The position numbers and the translations under genes were made by a program. A model generated the notes under the pieces. It worked only from the letters and a program-made list of their open reading frames with translations, did no database searches and had not been told where the DNA came from. Below, one piece after another: positions 16,055 to 26,435 of a stretch of 64,000 nucleotides of DNA (position 1 is the first letter of the stretch; each line of letters starts with the position of its first letter). Source of the stretch: Paraburkholderia elongata (lineage in GTDB: Bacteria; Pseudomonadota; Gammaproteobacteria; Burkholderiales; Burkholderiaceae); the NCBI RefSeq assembly GCF_013177735.1, contig NZ_WOEZ01000126.1, positions 1 through 64,000 of the forward strand, given 5' to 3'.

Positions 16055-16129
16055 TGGTCCCCCCGACAGGAATCGAACCTGTATCTAGCGCTTAGGAGGC
16101 ACTTGTTCTATCCATTGAACTACGGGGAG
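16055..16129 (-). tRNA. tRNA-Arg (anticodon CCT)
   Basis: Read on the minus strand the sequence folds as a full cloverleaf: acceptor CTCCCCG/CGGGGGG with one T-G pair, D-stem GTTC/GAAC, anticodon stem AGTGC/GCGCT enclosing CTCCTAA (anticodon CCT, reading AGG), a short variable loop, and T-arm ACAGG-TTCGATT-CCTGT. The discriminator is A and CCA is encoded. A rho-independent terminator lies 33 bases beyond. tRNA-Arg genes are frequent integration sites, and an accessory toxin-antitoxin-like pair lies on its 3' side. Confidence 0.95.
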
Positions 16130-16373
16130 AGGACCGAACCAAAATAATCGCCGCAATCCCGCCGACTAACAACCCCCGGCAGGGACCAGGCGAGTCCAAA
16201 TTCGCCAGCGAGCGCAGAGTATATCAAACACGCTCAGCCGCGAGGAGGGCTGCAAAGCCCGTCCCACAAAGCAAACGGCCCAGCAGGCTTCACCCACTGG
16301 GCCGCGCGAACCGCCCGGCGCACTACCGCACTAAACTACATCAAGCAGCGCACCACGGTTCAATCGAGCTCAC

Positions 16374-16565
16374 TCAGAATTCCACCACCGCAAACTCCGC
16401 TTTGCCTACATCGCACAGCGGGCAGCGCCAGTCGTCCGGAATCGCGGTGAAGCGCGTGCCCGGGGCGATACCTTCTTCGGGAAGGCCTTCTTCTTCGTTG
16501 TAGATCCAGCCGCAAATCAGGCAGACCCAGCTCTTATATTCAGTCACTTCAATTACTTCGCTCAC
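16374..16565 (-). CDS. Rubredoxin, GTG start
   Basis: A 63-residue iron protein for one-electron transfer, with one Fe held by four cysteines: Cys15 and Cys18 in VCLICGWIY and Cys48 and Cys51 in WRCPLCDVGK. The conserved aromatic core and EGIAPGTRF-IPDDW spacing match classical rubredoxins (~54 residues), with a short N-terminal extension. The start is GTG at 16565 behind AAGAAGAG. It is monocistronic, facing away from the DUF4399 gene. In beta-proteobacteria rubredoxins serve alkane hydroxylases or assist oxygen-stress enzymes and hydrogenase maturation; no such partner is nearby. Confidence 0.95.
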   Translation of the reverse strand: MSEVIEVTEYKSWVCLICGWIYNEEEGLPEEGIAPGTRFTAIPDDWRCPLCDVGKAEFAVVEF

Positions 16566-16892
16566 GACGTACTCTTCTTTGGTTCAGTGCAATGATCCGC
16601 CCAGTCTGCCCCTTTTTTGGGCACGGCGGCGACCCGCAATATTACCGGAATTTGTCAAATGGGCCGCTAATTACCCATGCGGCATCGCCGCAAAGCGCCT
16701 GAGACGGGCCCGGGCCCGCGCGACGGACCCGTCATACACAGCGTGTATGCTTTGATCCGCAGTTCATCTTTTGGACAGGCGCAGCGGGCGCCTGGCATGC
16801 GTTGCGACGATCGGACTCAGGCAAAACCGGAGCCGCAATCGGCGCCTGCATGGCCCGCGCATGACTCTCGTTTCCCAAAAAGGAGAAAAACG
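16566..16892. promoter_or_regulatory. Divergent intergenic region with a 7-bp palindrome
   Basis: No gene is supported between the divergent rubredoxin and DUF4399 genes. A perfect inverted repeat CATACAC-AGC-GTGTATG (16733-16749) is the most obvious candidate operator. AGGAG lies 8 bases before the DUF4399 start. No clear -35/-10 pair was identified by eye. Confidence 0.35.
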
Positions 16893-17294
16893 ATGTTTAA
16901 AAACAAATGGTTGGCCGGTACGGTGCTGGCCGGGTTGCTCGCCGTATCGGGCGCGGCGCAGGCCGCAGGGGTGTCTTTTGTGCAGCCGGCGGACGGCGCA
17001 ACCGTCAGCAATCCGGTGCACGTGGTGTTCGGTGTCGACGGCATGAAGATCGCGCCGGCCGGCACGATGACGGAAGGCACGGGCCATCATCATCTGCTGA
17101 TCGACGGCAAGCCGCTTCCCAAGGGCGAAGTGATTCCCGCCAACGACAAATCGCTCCACTTCGGCAAGGGCCAGACCGAAACCGATCTGACGCTGCCGCC
17201 GGGCGACCATACGCTGACGCTGCAATTCGGCGACGGCGCGCATCGTTCGTATGGCCCGGACATGAGCAAGACCATCACGGTGCATGTGAAGTAA
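16893..17294 (+). CDS. DUF4399 domain-containing periplasmic protein
   Basis: A 133-residue exported protein. The Sec signal peptide (KNKWLAGTVLAGLLAVSGAAQA) is followed by the DUF4399 domain: VSFVQPADGATVSNPVHVVFGVDGM, the His-rich loop GTGHHHLLIDG, and GDHTLTLQFGDGAHRSYGPDMSKTI. The His cluster suggests metal binding, but the family's role is not established. AGGAG precedes the ATG by 8 bases. Length and layout match other proteobacterial members. It is monocistronic between rubredoxin and uup. Confidence 0.9.
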   Translation: MFKNKWLAGTVLAGLLAVSGAAQAAGVSFVQPADGATVSNPVHVVFGVDGMKIAPAGTMTEGTGHHHLLIDGKPLPKGEVIPANDKSLHFGKGQTETDLTLPPGDHTLTLQFGDGAHRSYGPDMSKTITVHVK

Positions 17295-17467
17295 TCTGCA
17301 CGCTCGAATGGACCGGGCGTGTGCAAGCGCCGCCCGGCCGCGTTTCGCCGCTCAGAATCCGTTTTGCAAGCCGGCCATTCAGCCTGTCTCTTCCGGCATA
17401 CAGGCACCCGCCCGCGCGCCCGGTACAATGAGCAGTTCCGACTCATCGCTGTCTTCTCCAATTCTCC

Positions 17468-19399
17468 ATGTCGCTTTACACCATTACCGGGGCCCAACTG
17501 GCGTTCGGTCACGTCGCGTTGCTCGATCACGCGGATTTCTCTCTCGAAGCGGGCGAGCGCGTTGGGCTGATCGGCCGTAACGGCGCGGGCAAGTCGTCGC
17601 TGCTGAAAATCGTTGCCGATCTGACCAAGCCGGACGATGGCCTCGTCACGCGCCAACAGGGTCTGACGTCGGTCTATGTGCCGCAGGAGCCTGAGTTCGA
17701 TACGGACGACACGGTGTTCGAAGCGGTCGCTGCCGGCCTGACCCACGCCCGCGAGCTGCTGGATCAATACGACGCGGTCGCCAATCAGCTCGCCGACGAG
17801 CCGGAAGGCCCGGAGCACGACGCGCTGATGTCGCGCATGAACACGCTGCAATCGGCACTTGACCATTCGGACGCCTGGAACTGGAGCACGCGCGTGGCCA
17901 CCACGCTGCAGCAGATCGGTCTGAATGGCGAGGCGCGGGTCGGTTCGCTGTCGGGCGGGATGCAGAAGCGCGTCGCGCTGGCGCGCGCGCTGGTCGTGCA
18001 GCCGGACGTGCTGCTGCTCGACGAACCGACCAACCACCTCGATTTCGACGGCATTCGCTGGCTCGAGGAACTGCTGGTCTCGCTGCGCGCGGGTTTGTTC
18101 TTCATCACCCACGATCGCGCGTTTCTCGACCGTGTCGCCACGCGCATCGTCGAACTGGATCGCGGGCGTCTGCTGTCGTATCCGGGCAATTTCAGCGCCT
18201 ACCAGACTAGGAAGGCGCAGCAGCTTGAGGTCGAGCAAGTGGAAGCGGCCAAGTTCGACAAACTGCTCGCACAGGAAGAAGTGTGGATTCGCAAGGGCGT
18301 GGAAGCGCGCCGTACGCGCAGCGTCGGCCGGATTGCGCGGCTCGTGGAGATGCGCAACGAGCGTGCCGAACGCCGTAACGTGCAGGGCAACGTCAAGCTC
18401 GACGTGGGCCAAGGTGAGAAGTCCGGCAAGATCGTCGCCGAACTGACCGACGTCACCAAGCGCTATGGTTCGCGCACGGTGGTCGACAACTTCACGGCCA
18501 CGGTGATGCGCGGCGACAAGATCGGCTTTGTCGGTCCGAACGGTGCGGGCAAGACCACGTTGCTGAAGATGATCCTCGGCGAGTTGCCGCCGGACGAAGG
18601 CACGGTGCGCATCGGCACCAATTTGCAGGTCGCGTACTTCGACCAGATGCGCGCACAGCTCGATCTGGACAAGAGCCTTGCCGATACGATCAGCCCGGGT
18701 AGCGAGTGGGTCGAAGTCAACGGTCAGAAGAAGCACGTGATGAGCTATCTGGGCGACTTCCTGTTCGCGCCGGAACGCGCGCGGTCGCCGGTCAAGTCGC
18801 TGTCGGGCGGCGAGCGCAACCGCCTGCTGCTGGCGCGTCTGTTCGCACGGCCGGCCAACGTGCTGGTGCTCGACGAACCGACCAACGACCTCGACATTCC
18901 GACGCTCGAATTGCTCGAAGAACTGCTTACCGAATACGACGGCACCGTGTTGCTGGTCAGCCACGATCGCGCGTTTCTGGACAACGTCGCGACCTCGGTG
19001 ATCGCTTCGGAAGGCGGCGGCAAGTGGCGTGAGTACGTCGGCGGCTTTACCGACTGGCAGATTCAGCGCGATCGCTCGCAGCAGATGGCGCAGGAAGCGC
19101 AGAAAGAAGCAGCTAAAGAAGTGGCGTCGAAGGACAGCGGGGCAAGCGGCGCGGGCCGCAATACGCAGCGCGCCGCCAAGCTGTCGTTCAAGGATCAGCG
19201 CGAACTCGAGGCGTTGCCGGCGAAAATTGCCGCACTCGAAGCCGAGCAGAAAACCATTGGCGCTCAACTCGAAGACGGATCGGTCTTCGCGAAAGATGCG
19301 CAGGAAGGCACGCGTCTGACCGAGCGGTACGCCGCGATCGACGAGGAACTGCTGATCGCGCTGGAACGCTGGGACGAGCTGGAAAACAAGCGCAAGTGA
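17468..19399 (+). CDS. uup: ABC-F family ATPase Uup
   Basis: This soluble 643-residue twin-ATPase acts on ribosomes and/or branched DNA and has no membrane domain. Two nucleotide-binding domains are complete: Walker A GRNGAGKSS (about 36-44) with LSGGMQKR and LLLDEPTNHLD, then GPNGAGKTT with LSGGERNR and LVLDEPTNDLD; each has the H-loop SHDRAFLD or THDRAFLD. Between them lies the charged ABC-F interdomain linker (FDKLLAQEEVWIRKGVEARRTRS). The C-terminal ~90 residues form a coiled-coil DNA-binding domain (ELEALPAKIAALEAEQ), which separates Uup from EttA. E. coli Uup suppresses transposon precise excision. The gene is followed by a possible terminator and about 450 bases before parE. Confidence 0.95.
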   Translation: MSLYTITGAQLAFGHVALLDHADFSLEAGERVGLIGRNGAGKSSLLKIVADLTKPDDGLVTRQQGLTSVYVPQEPEFDTDDTVFEAVAAGLTHARELLDQYDAVANQLADEPEGPEHDALMSRMNTLQSALDHSDAWNWSTRVATTLQQIGLNGEARVGSLSGGMQKRVALARALVVQPDVLLLDEPTNHLDFDGIRWLEELLVSLRAGLFFITHDRAFLDRVATRIVELDRGRLLSYPGNFSAYQTRKAQQLEVEQVEAAKFDKLLAQEEVWIRKGVEARRTRSVGRIARLVEMRNERAERRNVQGNVKLDVGQGEKSGKIVAELTDVTKRYGSRTVVDNFTATVMRGDKIGFVGPNGAGKTTLLKMILGELPPDEGTVRIGTNLQVAYFDQMRAQLDLDKSLADTISPGSEWVEVNGQKKHVMSYLGDFLFAPERARSPVKSLSGGERNRLLLARLFARPANVLVLDEPTNDLDIPTLELLEELLTEYDGTVLLVSHDRAFLDNVATSVIASEGGGKWREYVGGFTDWQIQRDRSQQMAQEAQKEAAKEVASKDSGASGAGRNTQRAAKLSFKDQRELEALPAKIAALEAEQKTIGAQLEDGSVFAKDAQEGTRLTERYAAIDEELLIALERWDELENKRK

Positions 19400-19452
19400 T
19401 GCGCGGGGGCGGCGCGATCCGAGCTTGCGCCGATTTCATGCCTGGGTCGAGG

Positions 19453-19486
19453 CCGCGGCTGCGCAGCGGTCCCGTCGCGGTTTTTT
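19453..19486 (+). terminator. Probable terminator of uup
   Basis: A 5-bp outer stem CCGCG/CGCGG (19453-19457 with 19476-19480) surrounding an inner GCTGCGCAGC palindrome, then six T. The stem is short, so strength is uncertain. Confidence 0.5.
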
Positions 19487-19785
19487 CACGGTCCCGTAGC
19501 TGTCTCATCGCGGTCGCATAATTGGCCGAAGCTGTGCGCTGCCCCTTATCCAAACGGCCAATCCCACATGTCGTGAATTGCCGCCTGTATCGAAATCAGT
19601 AAAATACCCCGCGAACAGGCTTCCCCGGCGTTCGCACCGGCTGGCCGTTGCTGGGCTGTAGAACCGGCATCGAGCCGCCGTCGAGCGCGCCTACGGGAAG
19701 CCAGGCGATAAAACAGCTTGCCCGCACTGCGGGCACCCCACCTAACCCCGTTGTTTCGTTTCGCTTTTTTTGAAAACTCAACGCA

Positions 19786-19820
19786 TTGTCCACGGACCTG
19801 TCCACAGGACCTGTGGACAA
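19786..19820. promoter_or_regulatory. Cluster of three DnaA-box-like sites upstream of parE
   Basis: In the 448-base gap between uup and parE, three near-matches to the DnaA box TTATCCACA lie within 35 bases: TTGTCCACG (19786-19794), CTGTCCACA (19798-19806) and, on the other strand, TTGTCCACA (19820-19812, 8 of 9). The last two also form the inverted repeat GTCCACAG-GAC-CTGTGGAC (19800-19818). They end 27 bases before the parE ATG, so a bound protein could control parE. The rest of the gap shows only the uup terminator and a T-rich stretch at 19751-19771. Confidence 0.5.
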
Positions 19821-19847
19821 CGATGAACCGACGCACCCGAGTCAACC

Positions 19848-21833
<1,986 letters not shown>

Positions 21834-21897
21834 GCGTCTTTTAAAGCGCTCACGGTTCGCACGAAAACTTCACGCCAAACACGGATACGGAATCTAG

Positions 21898-24222
21898 ATG
21901 GACGACGATAACACTCTCGACCTTTTCACCGAGCCGCCGCCCCCGGAAGGCGACTTTCTCACGCTCGGCAACTATGCGGAACGCCAGTACCTCGACTATG
22001 CGGTGAGCGTGGTCAAGGGCCGCGCGCTGCCGGATGTATGCGACGGCCAGAAGCCGGTCCAGCGCCGCATCCTGTACGCCATGAACGACATGGGGCTCGG
22101 AGACAACGCCAAGCCCGTCAAGTCGGCGCGCGTGGTCGGCGACGTGCTGGGTAAGTACCACCCGCACGGCGACCAGTCGGCGTACGACGCGCTGGTGCGT
22201 CTCGCACAAGATTTTTCGATGCGCTATCCGCTGATCGACGGCCAGGGCAACTTCGGTTCGCGCGACGGCGACGGCGCAGCGGCGATGCGGTACACCGAAG
22301 CGCGCCTGACGCCGATCGCGAAGCTCCTGCTCGATGAGATCGACCAGGGCACGGTCGACTTCATGAAGAACTACGACGGCGAGTTTGAAGAGCCGAAGCT
22401 GTTGCCCGCGCGCTTGCCGTTCGTGTTGCTGAACGGGGCATCCGGCATTGCAGTGGGGCTGGCCACGGAAATCCCGTCGCACAATCTGCGCGAAGTGGCG
22501 GCTGCGGCGGTCGCGATGATCCGTCATCCGAAGATCGAGCACGCCGAGTTGATGCAACACATCGCGGGGCCGGACTTCCCGGGTGGCGGCCAGATCATTT
22601 CGAGCGACGCCGAGATTTCCGCCGCGTACGAAAGCGGTCGCGGCAGTCTGAAGGTACGTGCTCGCTGGAAGATCGAAGAGCTCGCGCGCGGCCAGTGGCA
22701 ACTCGTGATCACCGAACTGCCGCCGAACACGGCCGCGCAGAAGGTGCTCGAAGAAATCGAAGAGCAGACCAACCCGAAGATCAAGCTCGGCAAGAAAGCG
22801 CTCACGCCTGAACAGTTGCAGACCAAGCAGACCATGCTCGCGCTGCTCGACGCCGTGCGCGACGAGTCGGGCAGGGACGCGCCGGTGCGCCTCGTGTTCG
22901 AGCCGAAGTCGAGCCGCATCGATCAAACCGAGTTCGTCAATTCGCTGCTCGCCCATACGAGCCTCGAATCGAACGCGTCGCTCAACATGGTGATGGTGGG
23001 CGGCGATGGCCGGCCGCGTCAGAAGGGCTTGAGCGAAATCATCCACGAGTGGATCGCGTTCCGCTTCGCGACGGTTACGCGCCGCGCGCGCCACCGTTTG
23101 CAAAAGGTCGACGACCGGATTCACATCCTCGAAGGCCGGATGATCGTCTTTTTGAATATTGACGAAGTCATCCGCATCATCCGCGAATCAGACGAACCAA
23201 AGGTCGCGCTGATGGCCGCGTTTGGTTTGTCGGACCGCCAGACCGAAGACATTCTCGAAATCCGCTTGCGTCAGTTGGCGCGGCTCGAGAAGATCAAGAT
23301 CGAGAAGGAACTGTCCGAACTGCGCGACGAGAAGGCCAAGCTCGAAGAACTGCTCGGCAGCGAATCGGCGATGAAGCGTCTGCTCATCAAGGAAATCGAA
23401 GGCGACGCGAAGCAATACGGCGACGAACGCCGCACGCTGATCCAGCAGGAAAAGCGCGCCACGTTCGAAGCACGCGTGGTCGACGAGCCGGTGACGGTGG
23501 TGGTGTCGCAGAAGGGCTGGGTACGCGCGCTGAAGGGCCACGGCCTGGATGTGGCCGGCTTCACGTTCAAGGCCGGCGACGGGCTCTACGCAGCGTTCCA
23601 GTGCCGCACACCGGATACGCTGGTCGCGTGGGGCAGCAATGGCCGTGTCTATTCGGTGGCGGTTGCGATGCTGCCGGGCGGGCGGGGTGATGGCGTGCCG
23701 GTCACGTCGCTGATCGAACTCGAATCGGGCAGCCACCTGATGCATTACTACGCAGCTTCTGCGGATCAGGCATTGCTGCTCGCATCGAGCAACGGCTTCG
23801 GCTTTGTTGCCAAGGTCGGCGACATGGTGAGCCGCGTGAAGGCCGGCAAGTCGTTCATGACGATCGACGCGGGTGCCACACCGCTCGCGCCGATGCCGAT
23901 GCTGCCGGATGCGACGCACATCGCGTGTCTGTCGTCAGGTGGGCGCCTGCTGGTGTTCGGCCTCGACGAGATGAAGACGCTCTCGGGCGGCGGACGCGGC
24001 GTCACGCTGATGGCGCTCGACGACAACGAAACGCTGCTGCAGGCGCTGTCCATCAACAAAGCGGGCGTGATGTTGATCGGCACGCGTCGCGGTGGCCGTG
24101 TCGACGAAGAGAAGCTGAGCGGCGCCACACTCGCGCCGCATATCGGCAAGCGGGCGCGCAAGGGGCGTGCGCCTGAGAGCAAGATGAAGCTCGAAGGTAT
24201 GCGTCCGGTGCTCGCGGCGTAA
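21898..24222 (+). CDS. parC: DNA topoisomerase IV subunit A
   Basis: ParC is the DNA-cleaving subunit of topoisomerase IV. The 774-residue chain has the winged-helix cleavage core with catalytic Tyr132 in AAMRYTEARLTP, the quinolone-pocket segment GKYHPHGDQSAYDALV (85-100), the coiled-coil/tower region (about 430-500) and a C-terminal beta-pinwheel with degenerate blades (GWVRALKGHG, GGRGDGVPVTSLIEL, GGRGVTLMALDDNE). At the position equivalent to E. coli ParC Ser80 there is Gln93, and Glu84 is Asp97, both known fluoroquinolone-contact positions. It follows parE by 64 bases. Confidence 0.96.
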   Translation: MDDDNTLDLFTEPPPPEGDFLTLGNYAERQYLDYAVSVVKGRALPDVCDGQKPVQRRILYAMNDMGLGDNAKPVKSARVVGDVLGKYHPHGDQSAYDALVRLAQDFSMRYPLIDGQGNFGSRDGDGAAAMRYTEARLTPIAKLLLDEIDQGTVDFMKNYDGEFEEPKLLPARLPFVLLNGASGIAVGLATEIPSHNLREVAAAAVAMIRHPKIEHAELMQHIAGPDFPGGGQIISSDAEISAAYESGRGSLKVRARWKIEELARGQWQLVITELPPNTAAQKVLEEIEEQTNPKIKLGKKALTPEQLQTKQTMLALLDAVRDESGRDAPVRLVFEPKSSRIDQTEFVNSLLAHTSLESNASLNMVMVGGDGRPRQKGLSEIIHEWIAFRFATVTRRARHRLQKVDDRIHILEGRMIVFLNIDEVIRIIRESDEPKVALMAAFGLSDRQTEDILEIRLRQLARLEKIKIEKELSELRDEKAKLEELLGSESAMKRLLIKEIEGDAKQYGDERRTLIQQEKRATFEARVVDEPVTVVVSQKGWVRALKGHGLDVAGFTFKAGDGLYAAFQCRTPDTLVAWGSNGRVYSVAVAMLPGGRGDGVPVTSLIELESGSHLMHYYAASADQALLLASSNGFGFVAKVGDMVSRVKAGKSFMTIDAGATPLAPMPMLPDATHIACLSSGGRLLVFGLDEMKTLSGGGRGVTLMALDDNETLLQALSINKAGVMLIGTRRGGRVDEEKLSGATLAPHIGKRARKGRAPESKMKLEGMRPVLAA

Positions 24223-24511
24223 TAGTAAATAGAAGTAGATAGAAGTAGAGTGGGGCCAGGCATGAACGCGGCGTGTGCTTCGAAGCGCAAGCAGCAACAT
24301 CGCGCGCTTTGAAGCGCACGCTGCGCGTAGCAAAAGTCCGGGGTGTAACGCCGTCGCGGTATCGGGCGCGTTGCAATAACAACTACAAAGAATGTTAAGA
24401 CGCTGCCAGCGCACGGAACTGCACGCATAGCGCGCGGTCGAACGCGCTCAATAACCGCTACTAATATCACTCGTCATAAGCGGTGTGGCGTCGTCGGGAG
24501 AGGAAAACAAC

Positions 24512-24970
24512 ATGAACAAAGCTATCGAACTCGCGCTCTTTTTGCATCTGCTCGCGGTCGCGGTGTGGGTAGGTGGGATGGTGTTCGCGCATTTCTGTCT
24601 GCGCCCGGCCATTGCGGATCTTTCGCCGCAACTGCGCTTGCCTTTGTGGGAATCGGTGTTCGGCCGCTTCTTCAACTGGGTCGCCGCGGCCGTGCTCGTG
24701 ATTCTCCTCACCGGTGGTTTTCTGCTGATGCAATTCGGCGGCGGTCACGCTACGTGGCCGTTGCATGCCATGGCCGGCCTCGGCATCGTGATGATGCTGA
24801 TCTTCGGGCACATCCGCTTCGCCGTGTTCCCGCGCATTCGCCGTGCGGTGCAGGCGCAGAAGTGGCCGGACGGCGCGCAGGCGGTCGGCACGATCCGGCG
24901 TCTGGTACTGGTGAATATCGTGCTGGGCGTAGTGACGATCGGTGTGGCTGTCCTCTCACGCGGGTTCTGA
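24512..24970 (+). CDS. CopD-like small integral membrane protein
   Basis: A 152-residue inner-membrane protein with four predicted helices (IELALFLHLLAVAVWVGGMVFAHF, WVAAAVLVILLTGGFLLM, LHAMAGLGIVMMLIFGHIRFAVF, LVLVNIVLGVVTIGVAVL). The first carries His and Trp-Val-Gly-Gly positions typical of the CopD/DUF2269-like family, in which paired His may bind haem or copper. AGAGGA precedes the ATG at 24512. It converges with chrA (32-base gap). No copper-resistance partner genes are nearby, so the CopD label describes the fold, not a proven copper role. Confidence 0.82.
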   Translation: MNKAIELALFLHLLAVAVWVGGMVFAHFCLRPAIADLSPQLRLPLWESVFGRFFNWVAAAVLVILLTGGFLLMQFGGGHATWPLHAMAGLGIVMMLIFGHIRFAVFPRIRRAVQAQKWPDGAQAVGTIRRLVLVNIVLGVVTIGVAVLSRGF

Positions 24971-25002
24971 AATCGCCGTTTGAATCTTGGGCGTGGCTTT
25001 GC

Positions 25003-26211
25003 CTACGGTATGGCGCCGTAAGCAAGCCACAGTCCACACACGACCGCCACGGTCCCGTACACCACATACACCGGCACCTTGAGCTTCGCGAAGCACATGG
25101 CGGAGAACAGCGCCGTCACCAGATACACCGGTTTGAACGGCACATGCCCCGCGATGCGCAGTACGGCCACCGCCAGAAACGCGGTAGTGACCGCGCGCAA
25201 GATCCGCATGCCGTGCTCGAAACGCGGATTGGCCTTCAACTGATGCAGATGCCGCTGCGCCAGCACTACCAGGCAGCCCGACGGAACAAAAAGCGCGAGC
25301 GTAGCAATCAGCGCGCCCACCCAACCATCCACCAGATAGCCGAAGAACGGCACCACGTTCAACAGTGGTCCGGGCGACAACGGGGATAGCGAAAACGCCA
25401 AGGTGAAGTCGTTATCCGATACACCGATCGCCGGCGTGACGAACAGTGTCTTGAGGACCGGCAACGCCGAGAATCCGCCACCGAACAACGTCATACCCGC
25501 ACCGGCCAGCCGCGGCCATAGCAGCGCCAGTTCATAGCGATGTGGCAACGGCAGTGCGAATATCGCCAGCAACACGCACAATCCAGCCAGCATGTGCCAG
25601 TCGCTGCGACCGATCGACACGACGATGCGCGTATTGCGGACCGGGCTGACCAGCCAGCCGACGCCGAAAGCCGCGCTGAGCATCACCACGTAGGCCGCGG
25701 GACTGCGCGCATAGAAGAGCGCCACACACCCGAGCACCGCGGCGATCCATTCGAGCTTGCCGCGCACCAGCGCGCGCGTCTGTTTGTACCACGTGATCGC
25801 AATCAGCGTGGCCAGCACCACGCTGAAATGATTGAGCAAAGTTTGAGAGGCAGCGGCGCGCACGAGCGGCGTGCGATAGAAGGTCGCGAACAGCGTCATC
25901 AACATGAAAAAGGGCAGCACGCTCGCGATGCCCGCCACCCAGGCGCCGGCGCGTCCACGCAGCGCATGCCCGAGTTGCACGGCGACATTGCAGCCCACCG
26001 GTCCGGGCACCATCCAGGCAAGCGCGATCAGATCGGAAAAAGCGACGCGCGAGAGTCGTCCCTCGCGTTCCACGTAGTGATTTTCAAGTTGCGCCATCAG
26101 CGCGAGGCCGCCCCACGACAGCGCCGACAGGCCAAACACGACCCGGAACAGTGTCCATAGCGGTTCTCGTTTTCCTCGCCTGGCGGCATCCTGGGTCGTG
26201 ATCGTCTGCAT
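25003..26211 (-). CDS. chrA: Chromate transporter family (CHR) membrane protein
   Basis: A 402-residue inner-membrane protein built of two homologous halves, as in long-chain CHR transporters. The N-terminal half has GGLALMAQLENHYV, MVPGPVGCNVAVQLGHALRG and IASVLPFFMLM. The second half repeats the pattern with GAGMTLFGGGFSALPVLKTLFV and FSLSPLSPGPLLNVVPFFGYLVDGW. ChrA exports chromate with the proton gradient. The usual motif is recognisable, but substrate specificity varies in the family and no chrB regulator is seen. It lies downstream of a GGDEF-EAL gene with 224 bases between. Confidence 0.9.
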   Translation of the reverse strand: MQTITTQDAARRGKREPLWTLFRVVFGLSALSWGGLALMAQLENHYVEREGRLSRVAFSDLIALAWMVPGPVGCNVAVQLGHALRGRAGAWVAGIASVLPFFMLMTLFATFYRTPLVRAAASQTLLNHFSVVLATLIAITWYKQTRALVRGKLEWIAAVLGCVALFYARSPAAYVVMLSAAFGVGWLVSPVRNTRIVVSIGRSDWHMLAGLCVLLAIFALPLPHRYELALLWPRLAGAGMTLFGGGFSALPVLKTLFVTPAIGVSDNDFTLAFSLSPLSPGPLLNVVPFFGYLVDGWVGALIATLALFVPSGCLVVLAQRHLHQLKANPRFEHGMRILRAVTTAFLAVAVLRIAGHVPFKPVYLVTALFSAMCFAKLKVPVYVVYGTVAVVCGLWLAYGAIP

Positions 26212-26435
26212 GGCGCCGCGGGCCCCGGCACGCGGGCGGCCCGCCCCTTTTGGATCATCGTTGTGTGTGGTTTGGCGCGGCCTGCGGCCGACATCGCGCT
26301 GTAACGCGGTACAGCGTGAATGTAGCTGGTTTTGCGATGCCGCGGTTGGATAAGCGCGGGGGCGCTGCTTACACGCTTATAGGCTGAATGGGGAGCGCTT
26401 GTGCGTGACAAGCGCGCCACTGCCGGACCGCACAC

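Noticed and set aside
13630..16129. Integrative element bounded by a tRNA 3'-end duplication
   Set aside because: No copy of the tRNA-Arg 3' end was found near 13630-13680 and no integrase is present.
17090..19267. Open frame of 725 codons on the minus strand opposite uup
   Set aside because: Uup on the plus strand has two complete ABC domains. The antisense product is Arg, His and Gln-rich, a common artefact of high GC.
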